From NCBI RefSeq assembly GCF_030285625.1, contig NZ_CP127294.1, positions 5,922,001-5,986,000 of the forward strand: a DNA stretch of 64,000 nt, read 5' to 3'. This stretch comes from Amycolatopsis sp. 2-15. GTDB taxonomy: Bacteria > Actinomycetota > Actinomycetes > Mycobacteriales > Pseudonocardiaceae. Shown piece by piece: positions 33,148-41,670 of this stretch (position 1 is its first letter; the number at the start of each line of letters is the position of its first letter). The translations under genes and the position numbers were made by a program. The notes beneath the pieces were generated by a model, which searched no databases, was not told the DNA's origin, and saw nothing but the letters and a program-made list of their open reading frames with translations.

Positions 33148-33669
33148 ATGCGCGAGGTGATCGTGTACGAATCGATGTTCGGTACCACCGAGGAGCTTGC
33201 CCGTGCTGTGGCCGAGGGGCTCGGTGCAGCCGATGTCGTGCCGGTGGACACGGCACCCCACGACCTGGCGGGCCACGACCTGCTTGTCGTGGGTGCGCCG
33301 ACGCACGTTCACGGCTTGAGCCGGCCGGCCACGCGCAAGGCTGCGGCCGAGCAGACGCCGGAGGGGACCCGGACGCACGAACCGGGGATGCGCGAGTGGC
33401 TGGCCACGTTCCAGATACTCCCCCCCGGATTGGACACGGCCGTCTTCGAGACTCGGCTCGCCAAACCGCGGTGGCTCACCGGGTCGGCGGCGCGAGCGGT
33501 GGCGAAGGTCTTGCGCCGGCTCGGCCACGCGCCGGTGGTTCCGCCGGCGAGCTTCTTCGTCGAGACGGCAGGGAGCAAAACCCGGCTTGTCGAGGGAGAA
33601 CGGGCCCGAGCTCGAGCGTGGGGCGCGAGCCTGGCCGCAGCCCGGCGTACGCGGCCCGGCCGAGCCTGA
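33148..33669 (+). CDS. Flavodoxin-fold protein
   Basis: 173 residues. The N-terminal REVIVYESMFGTTEELARAV is the FMN phosphate loop of flavodoxins; DLLVVGAPTHVHGLSRPATR and the C-terminal ASFFVETAGSKTRLVEGE contribute the isoalloxazine site. ATG 33148 has GGAGGTCGGG upstream, 12 bp after DUF1876, so cotranscribed. Probable electron carrier or quinone reductase partner in the dormancy block. Confidence 0.85.
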   Translation: MREVIVYESMFGTTEELARAVAEGLGAADVVPVDTAPHDLAGHDLLVVGAPTHVHGLSRPATRKAAAEQTPEGTRTHEPGMREWLATFQILPPGLDTAVFETRLAKPRWLTGSAARAVAKVLRRLGHAPVVPPASFFVETAGSKTRLVEGERARARAWGASLAAARRTRPGRA

Positions 33670-33675
33670 GCCCGC

Positions 33676-34520
33676 TCAGCGGACGGTCCGGCTCTCGGTC
33701 CAGGTTCCGGTGGTGTTTTGGTCGTGCACCACTGCGGTCACCCCGGTGACGGCCAGGGCGAGGCCCAGCCCCGGACAGCCACCACCACCCGGGGCGGATG
33801 CGGTCGCCGAGTAGCAACAACGCCAGCACCAGGGAAGACGACACCGGTCACGGTGGTGACCGCACTGGGCACCGATGGGGTGGTGCGGCGCAGCGACGTC
33901 GCGTACATGGCGATGCGGAGCGCGGTGAACACCATCACGAGGTACGCCAATGGCTGTCGCCAGAGCACCAGCAGAGTGATGGCTCGGATCTGAAGGAGAG
34001 CGCGGACCGCCACCCGCGAGCTGCCGTAGACCAGCCCCGCTACGACGGCGCACGGAACCGCGCCTTCGGACGTCGTTGCCGTCAGCGCGGCGGCCGCGAG
34101 GCCCGCGGCGAGCGCGGCAAGCACACCGAGCACCACCGGGTCGGGCGCGACCGGGCCCGTCCGGGTTGTCGCACCCGCGGCGACCAAGCCGAGGCCACCG
34201 ACTACGCAGCCGATCCGACGAGGTCGCACGCCGACACGGAGGTCTGGAAGGCGTGGCGGACCAGCATGGCCGCGATCGCGATCTGGGTGCCGAGCACGGC
34301 TTGCCCGGCGAAAACCGGCAAGAACCGCAGGGCGACCACTGTCATGACCCAGCCGAGGAAGTCGACCGTCAGACCGACGCCGTATCCAGCCACCCCGCGG
34401 CGCGTCTGCCGCCCGGTCGTGCGCGCCGCGCGCGATTCAAGGAGTGTCGCGAGCCCGTCGGAGCGCGGCGGCGACTCCGGACGCGCCGAACCCCACCGCG
34501 ACGCCCAGTTGTGGAGTCAT
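33676..34520 (-). pseudogene. Decayed DMT/EamA-like membrane transporter
   Basis: A multi-helix membrane protein spread over at least three frames. ATG 34520 gives MTPQLGVAVGFGASGVAAAL. Then GYGVGLTVDFLGWVMTVVAL and FLPVFAGQAVLGTQIAIAAM come from another frame, VVGGLGLVAAGATTRTGPVA from a third, and the end SLVLALLLLGDRIRPGWWWL then LALAVTGVTAVVHDQNT from others. Pattern resembles EamA-type or related small-multidrug-type proteins. Four or more indels argue for genuine decay rather than reading errors. Confidence 0.55.
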
Positions 34521-34541
34521 AGCGAGTGCCCTGAGGTGGGG

Positions 34542-34817
34542 GTGCGCACCAGGTCAAGATGGCCGATTGAGCACGAGCTGTACCCGGCGTTGGCGGGACC
34601 GCTCGGTGGCGTGGAGGGCACGGTGACGATGAGCCGCACTCACACCGAGATAGCCCGCCTCGCCCGCCGGCTCGACCGGCACCTGCGGGAGTCGCCGGAG
34701 ATGATCCAGCCCGACCAGGTCGACGACCTCCGCGCGACGCTCTACGGCCTTGACGCGGTGCTGACCCTGCATTTCACGCAGGAGGAGGAAGCGTTCTTCA
34801 CGCTGCCCGTTTCGTGA
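34542..34817 (+). pseudogene. Hemerythrin HHE domain fragment
   Basis: Frame from GTG 34542: WPIEHELYPALAGPL, VTMSRTHTEIARLARRLDRH and YGLDAVLTLHFTQEEEAFFT. These hold the His/Glu ligands of the C-terminal half of a hemerythrin-like di-iron four-helix bundle. The preceding helices with the other ligands are absent, so the protein would be about half of normal. Ends four bases before the convergent protease gene. Confidence 0.55.
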
Positions 34818-34821
34818 GCGG

Positions 34822-35967
34822 TCAGGACTCGGCGGGCCGGCGTACGCGGGCTCCGAGCGCGGCGAGTTCGACCGCGCGTGCGAGGTCACCCGGCGCGACG
34901 ACCCCGGCGAGTACGCCGTGGTCGACGACGAGTACGAGGTCCTGTCCCGGCCGCAACGCAGTCCTGCCGAGCACTTCCATCAGGGGCGTTTCCGGTGGTC
35001 CGGCGAAGCATGCGGTGGGCTTCGTGCACACCGACTCGAGCCGGGTGGACGTGCGGGTGGTTTCCGGCACGCGGGCGAGCTGCCCGAGGCTGACGACCCC
35101 GACCGGCTGTCCGTCGAAGGACACCACGGGAAAGGTGCGGAAGGGTAGCTCCGCCGCGAGATCGAGGAAACCCTGCACCGTGTACCAGCCGGGAGCGGTC
35201 ACGGGGGAAGTTGTCATGATGTCGGCCAGCCGGATCCGGGAGAGCGCTTCCCGTGACGGTGCCGCGACGAGTTCGTTGCGCGCCGCGAACATCAAGAACC
35301 AGCCGATGACCACAAGCCACAGGCCTTCGAACGAACCCGTCACCAGGAACACCCACATCCCGCCTCCGACGAGAACGGCCGCCAGGAGCTGCCCGCCCCG
35401 GCCGGCGATTCGTCGTGCCCGGTCATGATCGCCGGTGACCTTCCAAGCGACGGCTTCGGTGACACGGCCGCCGTCAAGCGGCGTACCCGGTAGCAAATTG
35501 AAACCGCTAGCACCGCGTTCGTCCAGCCGAGCCAGGTGAGCGCCACGACGACCACCGGCGGCAACGCCCCCGCCGCGAGTACGGCCATACCCAGGAAAAC
35601 CGGCGAGGGCCACGCTCGCGGCGGGGCCGGCCGCGGCCACGAGCAGCGCGGCCCGGGGCGTCCGCGGTTCCTCGGGAAGCTCGGCTGCGCCGCCCAGCAG
35701 CCAGAGCGTGATGCGCTCGGCTTTCAGGCCGCACCGCCTCGCGGTGAAGGCGTGACAGAGCTCGTGCACGAGCAGGGACGCGAGGAACACGACCGCGCAC
35801 ACGGCCGCGGCCGACCAGCACAGCGGTGGCCGCGTGCCCGGCGCACCGGCTGGGAACACGTTCGTCGCAAGCAGATACGCCAGCAGCCCCGCGATGATCA
35901 GCACGGACCAATGGGCACCGATCCGGATGCCGGCGATGCGGCCGAGTGGGAACGTCGCGGGTGTCAT
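34822..35967 (-). CDS. Site-2-protease-like M50 metalloprotease with C-terminal CBS pair, two compensating frame changes
   Basis: 382 codons from ATG 35967. Zinc motif HELCH at residues 68-72, later LLPGTPLDGGRV with the third ligand, and C-terminal CBS domains (RLADIMTTSPVTAPGWYTV; LVLVVDHGVLAGVV). Between about 35605 and 35505 the open frame reads GYGRTRGGGVAAGGRRG, while a neighbouring frame reads MAVLAAGALPPVVVVALTWL then GWTNAVLAV, the expected membrane helix. So two opposite indels appear to bracket this segment. Rv2625c-like; DosR-regulon member in mycobacteria. Confidence 0.82.
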   Translation of the reverse strand: MTPATFPLGRIAGIRIGAHWSVLIIAGLLAYLLATNVFPAGAPGTRPPLCWSAAAVCAVVFLASLLVHELCHAFTARRCGLKAERITLWLLGGAAELPEEPRTPRAALLVAAAGPAASVALAGFPGYGRTRGGGVAAGGRRGAHLARLDERGASGFNLLPGTPLDGGRVTEAVAWKVTGDHDRARRIAGRGGQLLAAVLVGGGMWVFLVTGSFEGLWLVVIGWFLMFAARNELVAAPSREALSRIRLADIMTTSPVTAPGWYTVQGFLDLAAELPFRTFPVVSFDGQPVGVVSLGQLARVPETTRTSTRLESVCTKPTACFAGPPETPLMEVLGRTALRPGQDLVLVVDHGVLAGVVAPGDLARAVELAALGARVRRPAES

Positions 35968-36225
35968 CACCCGATCAGCCAAGGCCAGGAGGTGCCCCGT
36001 GGACGAGAAGGAAAGGCGCGGATCGAGGGAGACGCGCGCCGCGACGTCGCCGAGCGCGGCCGGCGCAGCACAGCAATCCGCCGCTACCTGCAGGCCGCCG
36101 AGCGGCGCGCAAGCGACGAGAACGAGAAGGACGTGGTGCCGGAGTCGGCACCCGAGCCCGGAGCATGACGGGCGAGCTCGAGCTGGTTCCCGATGGCGGG
36201 GCGGGAACAAGCTCGAGTGGTGAGT

Positions 36226-36852
36226 TCAGTCTGTGCGGCTGTAAGCGGCGAGGCTGCGTTCGCGCGCACCTTGGGAGATCGTGCGCAGGAGCGTCGTGTG
36301 GGCGGCCTGAGTGAACGGGCGGGCCACCCGCCAGTACCGGCGGAACTTCAGCCAGCTCTGCGGGTCGGTCAGCTGTACGCGCGTGTCGATCGTCAGCAGA
36401 CTGCGGTGGGCACCATACGGGCGGACCCCGAAGGTGATCACGAGCTTCCCGTACCCCGGTTCGGCGAAGTCCGCGAACTCCTCCGGCTCGACGCGCCGCC
36501 AGGCGATGAGGGGACGCCAGAATTTGCCTGCCACGCCGACGGCGAACTCGGTGCCGGGGTGCTCACCGAGCAGGGCCCAATCCGATCCGCTGTCGAGATC
36601 GTCGACGGTCAGGCGGGTCGGCTGTCGTGGCGGACCGTGCCGGCGGCCGCGCCAGCGCGCGGGCAGCTCGCGTAGCCGTTCGGCCGTCGTGAAAAGGCCA
36701 CTGTGGATATCAGTCAGGTCGAGGTTGCGAGCCGCGGCATAGGTTTCCTTGATCGGTGCGTCGACGACGGTGTGGCGCACGAGCGTGAACTGCGGGTGCG
36801 GCGCGAAGCCGTCACCGAGCAGTTCGGGTACTTGCGGCTGGTCCTGGGTCAT
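36226..36852 (-). CDS. Uncharacterised conserved protein
   Basis: 208 residues from ATG 36852. HPQFTLVRHTVVDAPIKETY and AARNLDLTDIHSGLFTTAER at the N terminus, WALLGEHPGTEFAVGVAGKF and WLKFRRYWRVARPFTQAAHT later. The layout suggests an SRPBCC/DUF2867-like ligand-binding fold but I do not recognise it firmly. No signal or membrane segment. The 257 bases before it (35968-36225) hold no supported gene. Confidence 0.65.
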   Translation of the reverse strand: MTQDQPQVPELLGDGFAPHPQFTLVRHTVVDAPIKETYAAARNLDLTDIHSGLFTTAERLRELPARWRGRRHGPPRQPTRLTVDDLDSGSDWALLGEHPGTEFAVGVAGKFWRPLIAWRRVEPEEFADFAEPGYGKLVITFGVRPYGAHRSLLTIDTRVQLTDPQSWLKFRRYWRVARPFTQAAHTTLLRTISQGARERSLAAYSRTD

Positions 36853-37028
36853 GGTGCCTCCTGCGGACTGGCTTGGAGTTCCAGACTGGAGCGGTGTTTC
36901 CCGCGTCCGCTAGGAGCGGAAGGTGTGGCCGGAGCCGATTTCGTCACCACGCGAGGGGACTTCCTGCTCTCCCGTGCCGGGCGCACGAGCGGGCACCGTG
37001 GGTGTTCTCGACCGAAAGGCGTTCCGCC

Positions 37029-37562
37029 ATGAGGATTCTCGTCGCGGTGGCGACCCGGCACGGGGCCACCAGGGAGATCGCCGAGCAGATTGCCGCCACG
37101 GCCACGATGACGCTCGAGCAAACCGGTGTCGCGGCGCAGGCCGAAGTGCGCGACGCCGAGCACGTCACGTCATTCGCGGGGTATGACGCGGCGCTGCTGG
37201 GCAGCGCCGTCTACCTCGGGCACTGGCTCGACAGCGCCCGGCGGCTCGCACACGAGCACCAGGACGAGTTGAGATGCCTCCCCGTGTGGCTCTTCTCGAG
37301 CGGGCCGGTGGGACAGCAGACGCGGCCCGGTGAGGACCCCGTTGACGTTTCCGACGTCCTGGTCGCCACCGCGGCCCGCGAGCACCGGCTCTTCGGGGGC
37401 CGAATCGAACGGGCGCGGCTGCGCTTCCCCGAGCGGGCGGTGGTCACCGCCCTGCGGGTGGAGGACGGGGACAACCGCGATTGGCCGGTGATCCGCGCCT
37501 GGGCCCGGACCATCGCCGGTGAACTGGCCGCGGTGCCCGCGGGTGAGCAGCGCGAGCGATGA
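37029..37562 (+). CDS. Flavodoxin-domain protein (HemG-like)
   Basis: 177 residues: RILVAVATRHGATREIAEQI (FMN loop), YDAALLGSAVYLGHWLDSA, and PVWLFSSGPVGQ. Flavodoxin_5 family, which includes HemG protoporphyrinogen oxidase, though most actinomycete members are stress-linked electron carriers. ATG 37029. A weak GGGAC-N4 half-box (36956-36960) lies about 70 bases upstream. Its stop overlaps the next gene's ATG (ATGA). Confidence 0.83.
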   Translation: MRILVAVATRHGATREIAEQIAATATMTLEQTGVAAQAEVRDAEHVTSFAGYDAALLGSAVYLGHWLDSARRLAHEHQDELRCLPVWLFSSGPVGQQTRPGEDPVDVSDVLVATAAREHRLFGGRIERARLRFPERAVVTALRVEDGDNRDWPVIRAWARTIAGELAAVPAGEQRER

Positions 37563-38011
37563 CCGCCCCGTATCCGGTCCGGGTCGAGGCGGAGCTGGAA
37601 CTGCCGCTGTCCCGCCGGCTGTGGCTCGTGAAGTGGGTGCTGCTCATCCCGCACGGCATCGTGCCGGCGTTCCTGTGGCAGGCCTACCTCGTCATGAGGA
37701 TCTGGGCCTTTGCCGCGGTCCTGGTGACGGCCCGGTATTCGCGGTCGCTGTTCGAGTTCACGGTGGGCGTTCTGCGCTGGAGCTGGCGGGTGTTCGACGT
37801 CGTGCTCGGGACGGATCGGTGGGCGCTGCGCGTCGCCGCGTACGTCGCGCTGCTGACCGACGAGTACCCGCCGTTCCGGTTGGACCCCGGCGGCGCTGAG
37901 CCGGCGCGGGTCCCCACCGCCGCCGGTCAGCTCGTCGGGGGCCTTCGTCCTTCGCCTTCAGGCAGTCCGGCCGCGTCGCCGACGCGGCACACAAGAGTTT
38001 CCTGGCCGTGA
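37559..38011 (+). CDS. DUF4389 membrane protein
   Basis: 150 residues. YPVRVEAELELPLSRRLWLV, KWVLLIPHGIVPAFLWQAYL, RYSRSLFEFTVGVLRWSWRV and the end DEYPPFRLDPGG are characteristic of DUF4389. About two to three membrane segments. The last 35 residues after VPTAAGQ are Pro/Ser/Arg-rich and may be an extended non-homologous tail. Coupled to the flavodoxin gene by ATGA overlap. Function unknown. Confidence 0.82.
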   Translation: MTAPYPVRVEAELELPLSRRLWLVKWVLLIPHGIVPAFLWQAYLVMRIWAFAAVLVTARYSRSLFEFTVGVLRWSWRVFDVVLGTDRWALRVAAYVALLTDEYPPFRLDPGGAEPARVPTAAGQLVGGLRPSPSGSPAASPTRHTRVSWP

Positions 38012-38037
38012 AACCGAAAACGAGGAGAGGCTTGAGC

Positions 38038-38304
38038 ATGACTGGACTGCTGCCTGGTTCCCGGATGGCGCTGCCGAACATCGCCGCCTGGCTGGACCAG
38101 CCTTGGCCGTTCGCCGAGCACATCCCGGGCGGGGGGCACAGCGAGTTCTACTACGGGAAGTTCAGCCGGACCGTGCCGCTCCCGGCGGGGGCCGAGGCTA
38201 CGAAGATGAACGCCAAGTACGCCGACGGCATCCTCGAGATCACCATGCCGCTGGCCGCGCAGCCGCACGAGAAGCAGATCAAGATCCACGTCGACAAGGC
38301 CTGA
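38038..38304 (+). CDS. Hsp20/alpha-crystallin protein with internal deletion
   Basis: 88 residues in one open frame from ATG 38038 (GAGGAGAGG upstream). N terminus MALPNIAAWLDQPWPF is an Hsp20 leader. The frame then jumps to HSEFYYGKFSRTVPLPAGA, KYADGILEITMPL and the C-terminal lysine-rich tail. The first half of the alpha-crystallin domain (about 50-60 residues, containing the ELPG-type strands) is missing, compared with the usual 140-150. In-frame deletion, so the product may be stable but probably not a working chaperone. Confidence 0.72.
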   Translation: MTGLLPGSRMALPNIAAWLDQPWPFAEHIPGGGHSEFYYGKFSRTVPLPAGAEATKMNAKYADGILEITMPLAAQPHEKQIKIHVDKA

Positions 38305-38365
38305 AGGCCGCGTGTGGTGGGCGTGGTCGTGGCCGCGCCCATCACCGCTGTGCACGAGGAGAGCC

Positions 38366-38941
38366 ATGACCGCAGATCCACCTGTCAGGGTGCTGCTGGC
38401 CGACGGCGAGGTCGGTCTCGTCCGGACGCTGCGTCCGGCGGATGCGGATGCCGTGCTGGCGCTGCACACCCGCCTCGACGAACGCGACCGCTATTTCCGG
38501 TTCTTCGGCCCCATGCCGTCCGCGATGGACAGTTTGGCGAACCGGATCGCGGGGGAGCCCGGCGACACTCATGCGGGGCTGGGGTGTTTCCTTGAGGGAG
38601 ACCTCGCGGGGGTGGCCCACTACGAACGGCATGCCGGCTCGGCGGAGGCCGAGATCGCCCTGGTCGTCGACGGCACCCACCGGGCACACGGGATCGCGAC
38701 CTTGTTGCTGGAACACCTCGTCGCGACGGCGCGCGCCGCGGGGATCGAGCGGTTCATCGCGGAGGTGCTCGCCGAAAACGCGAAGGTCATCTAGGTCTTC
38801 TCCGAACTGGGGCTGCCCTACCGGGTGGCCCGTGACGGCGCGGAGTGGTCGGTCACGCTGTGGCTCGACGTCGACCACTACGGGCGGTGCGAACGCAGAC
38901 GTGTCGCCCCCAGTGGCGTTCGTGGAGCCGGTGATCGGTGA
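38366..38941 (+). pseudogene. GNAT acetyltransferase interrupted by in-frame TAG
   Basis: ATG 38366: VRVLLADGEVGLVRTLRPAD, RLDERDRYFRFFG, VDGTHRAHGIATLLLEHLV, then AENAKVI and TAG at 38792-38794. The same frame continues VFSELGLPYRVARDGAEWSV and TLWLDVDHYGRCERR to 38941, clearly homologous to the rest of the GNAT domain. This N-terminal type is usually fused to CoA-binding and ATP-grasp acyl-CoA synthetase domains (Pat/Rv0998-like relatives), which are absent here. Relic of a larger gene. Confidence 0.65.
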
Positions 38942-38954
38942 GGTTCCCGGGTTT

Positions 38955-38991
38955 CCCCGCTCCACGTGCCGGCCCGGCACGTGGAGCGGGG
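38955..38991. terminator. Strong bidirectional hairpin terminator
   Basis: CCCCGCTCCACGTGCC (38955-38970) pairs with GGCACGTGGAGCGGGG (38976-38991), 16 bp perfect with a 5-base loop. It separates the dormancy-type block from the ferredoxin-reductase gene, whose stop is at 38993. Confidence 0.8.
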
Positions 38992-38992
38992 G

Positions 38993-40141
38993 TCAGGCGC
39001 CGGTCGTCTGCGGTGTGAGCATTTCCTTGCGCCAGGCGGCGACGAGCTTGGACTGGTCCACGCCGAGAGCGGCGGTGAGTCGTCCGTCCGCGTCGGACCA
39101 CTGTGCCGTCCAGCCCCGCTCATAGCCGTCGTCGATCGACACGGTGTCCGACGGGCCGTGGTGGCCGACATACTCGATGCGGTGCCCGAACTGATCGCTC
39201 CAGAAGTACGGGACCGGGTCATGCACGAGTTCGGAGGCATCGCCGTGCACGATGCCGCTCGCGACCACGGCGGGCGCGGTGAAAGCGTCGTCCCAGTGCT
39301 GCACGTCCATCCGACACTTGAAGCGCGGCGACCACCAGGCGGCCGCGTCGCCCAGCGCGTACACGTTCGGGTCGGAGGTCTGCAGCCGCTCGTTCACGGC
39401 GACGGCCGGCAGCAGCTCGAGGCCGGAGCCGCGCAACCAAGCAGTGGCAGGGCGGACGCCGATGCCGGTGACCACGACGTCAGCCGGGATCACCTCGCCG
39501 CCCTCCAGATGCACGCCATCCGGCTCGACGGCGACGACGCGGACGGAGGTACGAAGCGTCGCACCGTTCCACCAGCCGGCGAAGCGGCTGCCGATTGCGG
39601 CGCCGAGGGCCTGGGCGAGGGGAGCGGGGTGGAACTCCAGTCCGGCGACAGCGCAGCCCTTTTGCAGGGCGGCGTGTGCGACCTCGGCACCGATCCACGA
39701 CGCCCCGATCACGACCACGCGGGCGCCCTCGGTCAGACGATCACGAAGTGCTGCGGCGTCCGAGTCGGTGCGCAGGGTCAGTTGCTCCCCCGTCCCAGGC
39801 AAGTGCAGGGGCGCGGCGCCGGTGGCGACGACGAGGTTGTCGAACGCGACCGGCCCGTCGGCCGTGACGACCTCGCGTTCAGCGAGATCGACCGATTCGA
39901 CGCGGGTCTGCAGACGAAGCTCGATCCCGACTCCTTCGTAGTCCGCCTTGAGCGGCTTGGACTCGCGTTTGCCCGCGATGACCGCCTTGGACAGTGGCGG
40001 GCGGTCGTACGGCAGGGAGGGTTCCTCGCCGAGCAGGACAATTCGTCCCTCGTAACCGAGCTTGCGTAGTTCGAGGCACGTGCGGCTTCCGGCAAGGCCC
40101 GCTCCGACGACGACAACAGGACCTTTCACTGACGCGTTCAC
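38993..40141 (-). CDS. FAD-dependent ferredoxin reductase (rhodocoxin/putidaredoxin reductase type)
   Basis: 382 residues from GTG 40141. FAD motif VVVVGAGLAGSRTCLELRKL, LGEEPSLPYDRPPLSK, NAD motif VVVIGASWIGAEVAHAAL, and the C-terminal flavin motif VYALGDAAAWW followed by VPYFWSDQFGHRIEYVG. Passes electrons from NAD(P)H to a ferredoxin serving a P450 or dioxygenase. Divergent to the P450 gene with a GTCAAC-type palindrome between. An upstream in-frame GTG 40165 would lie inside that palindrome. Confidence 0.9.
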   Translation of the reverse strand: MNASVKGPVVVVGAGLAGSRTCLELRKLGYEGRIVLLGEEPSLPYDRPPLSKAVIAGKRESKPLKADYEGVGIELRLQTRVESVDLAEREVVTADGPVAFDNLVVATGAAPLHLPGTGEQLTLRTDSDAAALRDRLTEGARVVVIGASWIGAEVAHAALQKGCAVAGLEFHPAPLAQALGAAIGSRFAGWWNGATLRTSVRVVAVEPDGVHLEGGEVIPADVVVTGIGVRPATAWLRGSGLELLPAVAVNERLQTSDPNVYALGDAAAWWSPRFKCRMDVQHWDDAFTAPAVVASGIVHGDASELVHDPVPYFWSDQFGHRIEYVGHHGPSDTVSIDDGYERGWTAQWSDADGRLTAALGVDQSKLVAAWRKEMLTPQTTGA

Positions 40142-40145
40142 GGCT

Positions 40146-40163
40146 ATCAACGTAACAGTTGAC
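40146..40163. promoter_or_regulatory. Regulon palindrome A (reductase/P450)
   Basis: ATCAAC-GTAACA-GTTGAC, one mismatch from perfect GTCAAC-N6-GTTGAC. Lies five bases before the reductase GTG 40141 and 74 bases before the P450 ATG 40237, so one site could control both. Confidence 0.65.
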
Positions 40164-40236
40164 ACTGCTTGTGGCGAGTGCGAATGTAGGTGTGGGCGCG
40201 AGTCGACGACTACCTAGTACTTGAGGAGATGTCCCC

Positions 40237-41544
40237 ATGACGCAGGCCCCGAAGCCGGTGGAGGGTTCGCAGGACGTGGACGGTTCGCAGTGCCCGTTCG
40301 CGCGGGCCAGCACCATTCAGGACATTGCGAAGTTGCTGCGGTCCAGGACGGCTGTGACCCATGACCCGTATTTGTTCGCGAACTACAAGGAAGATCCGGT
40401 CAACGGCGAGATCAACGTCAGTGAGTTCCTCGGCGCCTCCATGATGTACGTCGAGGGCGAATCGCACCGGTTGCGGCGCAAACTGCTGAACCCGCTGGTC
40501 CGGGCCGACGCGCTTTCCGGAATCCGCGAGGACATCGTGTTGCCCGAGGCCGACCGGCTGCTCGCGCTGCGTCTCGCCGAGCCCGACGTCGACGGCAAGT
40601 ACCGGTTCGAGTTGGTCGAGTTCCTCGAGCGGGTCTTCATCCACTTCACAGCCAAGCTCATCGGCTTGATCGGTTTGGACACCGACGAGCGAATCGCTCG
40701 GATGGTCTCCTTCGCGGGCCCAATCGCCGCGGGGACCAGTTCCGGCTATCTCGAGGACCGCGACGCGGTAAACAAGCAGGCCCTGGAAGCCAAGGCGCGC
40801 TACGTCGAGGAGTTCTTCAAGCCGTCGTTGGAGTGGCACAAAGAGCAGCGTCGACGCATCGAGACCGGTGAGATCGCGGAGACAGACGTCCCGGACAGCC
40901 TGCTCAAGATGGCCGCCGCCGGCCTGGCTCCAGAGTGGACGGACGAGGACAAGCTGATCGTCGAATCGACGCTGCTGTTCGCCGCTTCGGTCGGTACCAG
41001 CACTCAGTCGATCATCCAAAGCATCGACCTGCTTCAGCGCTGGTTCGTCGACCACCCCGACGACCTCGAGCGCAAGACAAACTCGACTTTCCTGCTGCAC
41101 TCCCTGCAGGAGATCATCCGCATGCGAGCCCCGTTCGCGCCGTATCAGACCCGGCTGGCGCTGGAGGAGAACTCCCTCTCGGACGGCACGCCGATCCACC
41201 CGAACCAGGAACTGCACATTGAGTACGTCTTGGCCAACCGGGACACCGCGATCTTCGGCGACGACGCGAATGACTTCAACCCGAACCGGCCGACTCCGGC
41301 GGACGGCACCCCGCGTTACGGCGTGGGCTTCGGTCTCGGGGCGCACCAGTGCTATGGCCTGCGGGTGGTCGTCGGTAACGACGGCAACGGTGGCGCGCAC
41401 GTCGAGCTGCTGCGCAAGCTGATGGCTGTGGGCGTCCGCCCGGACCCGGACAACCCGCCGGTCGGCCTGAAGAAGGACATGAGCAAGTACTTGAGTGAGG
41501 ACATCCCCCGCTACGTCAAGTACTGGGTCGTCGTTGACCGCTGA
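40237..41544 (+). CDS. Cytochrome P450
   Basis: 435 residues, soluble class. Haem loop FGLGAHQCYGL with the thiolate Cys372; I-helix LLFAASVGTSTQSII with the acid-alcohol region as GTST; K-helix ExxR in LQEIIRMRAP. Unusually, the residues after the Cys are GLRVVVGNDGNGGAHVELLR instead of the common G-x2-LAR-x-E L-helix. ATG 40237 with GGAG upstream (40223). Electron donors are probably the divergent reductase and the ferredoxin at 61371. Followed by a clear terminator. Confidence 0.9.
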   Translation: MTQAPKPVEGSQDVDGSQCPFARASTIQDIAKLLRSRTAVTHDPYLFANYKEDPVNGEINVSEFLGASMMYVEGESHRLRRKLLNPLVRADALSGIREDIVLPEADRLLALRLAEPDVDGKYRFELVEFLERVFIHFTAKLIGLIGLDTDERIARMVSFAGPIAAGTSSGYLEDRDAVNKQALEAKARYVEEFFKPSLEWHKEQRRRIETGEIAETDVPDSLLKMAAAGLAPEWTDEDKLIVESTLLFAASVGTSTQSIIQSIDLLQRWFVDHPDDLERKTNSTFLLHSLQEIIRMRAPFAPYQTRLALEENSLSDGTPIHPNQELHIEYVLANRDTAIFGDDANDFNPNRPTPADGTPRYGVGFGLGAHQCYGLRVVVGNDGNGGAHVELLRKLMAVGVRPDPDNPPVGLKKDMSKYLSEDIPRYVKYWVVVDR

Positions 41545-41564
41545 GGCGAAGCACGGGCCGACGT

Positions 41565-41596
41565 CGAATGGGCCTCCCGGTTGGCAGGCCCATTCG
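41565..41596 (+). terminator. Hairpin terminator after the P450 gene
   Basis: CGAATGGGCCT (41565-41575) pairs perfectly with AGGCCCATTCG (41586-41596), 10-base loop, 21 bases after the P450 stop. Confidence 0.75.
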
Positions 41597-41670
41597 CACT
41601 GGGACCGGTGCGGTCGACCGGCCTGACACTCATCGTCGATTGCGGCAACTTCCCCGAGTAGGTGATTACG

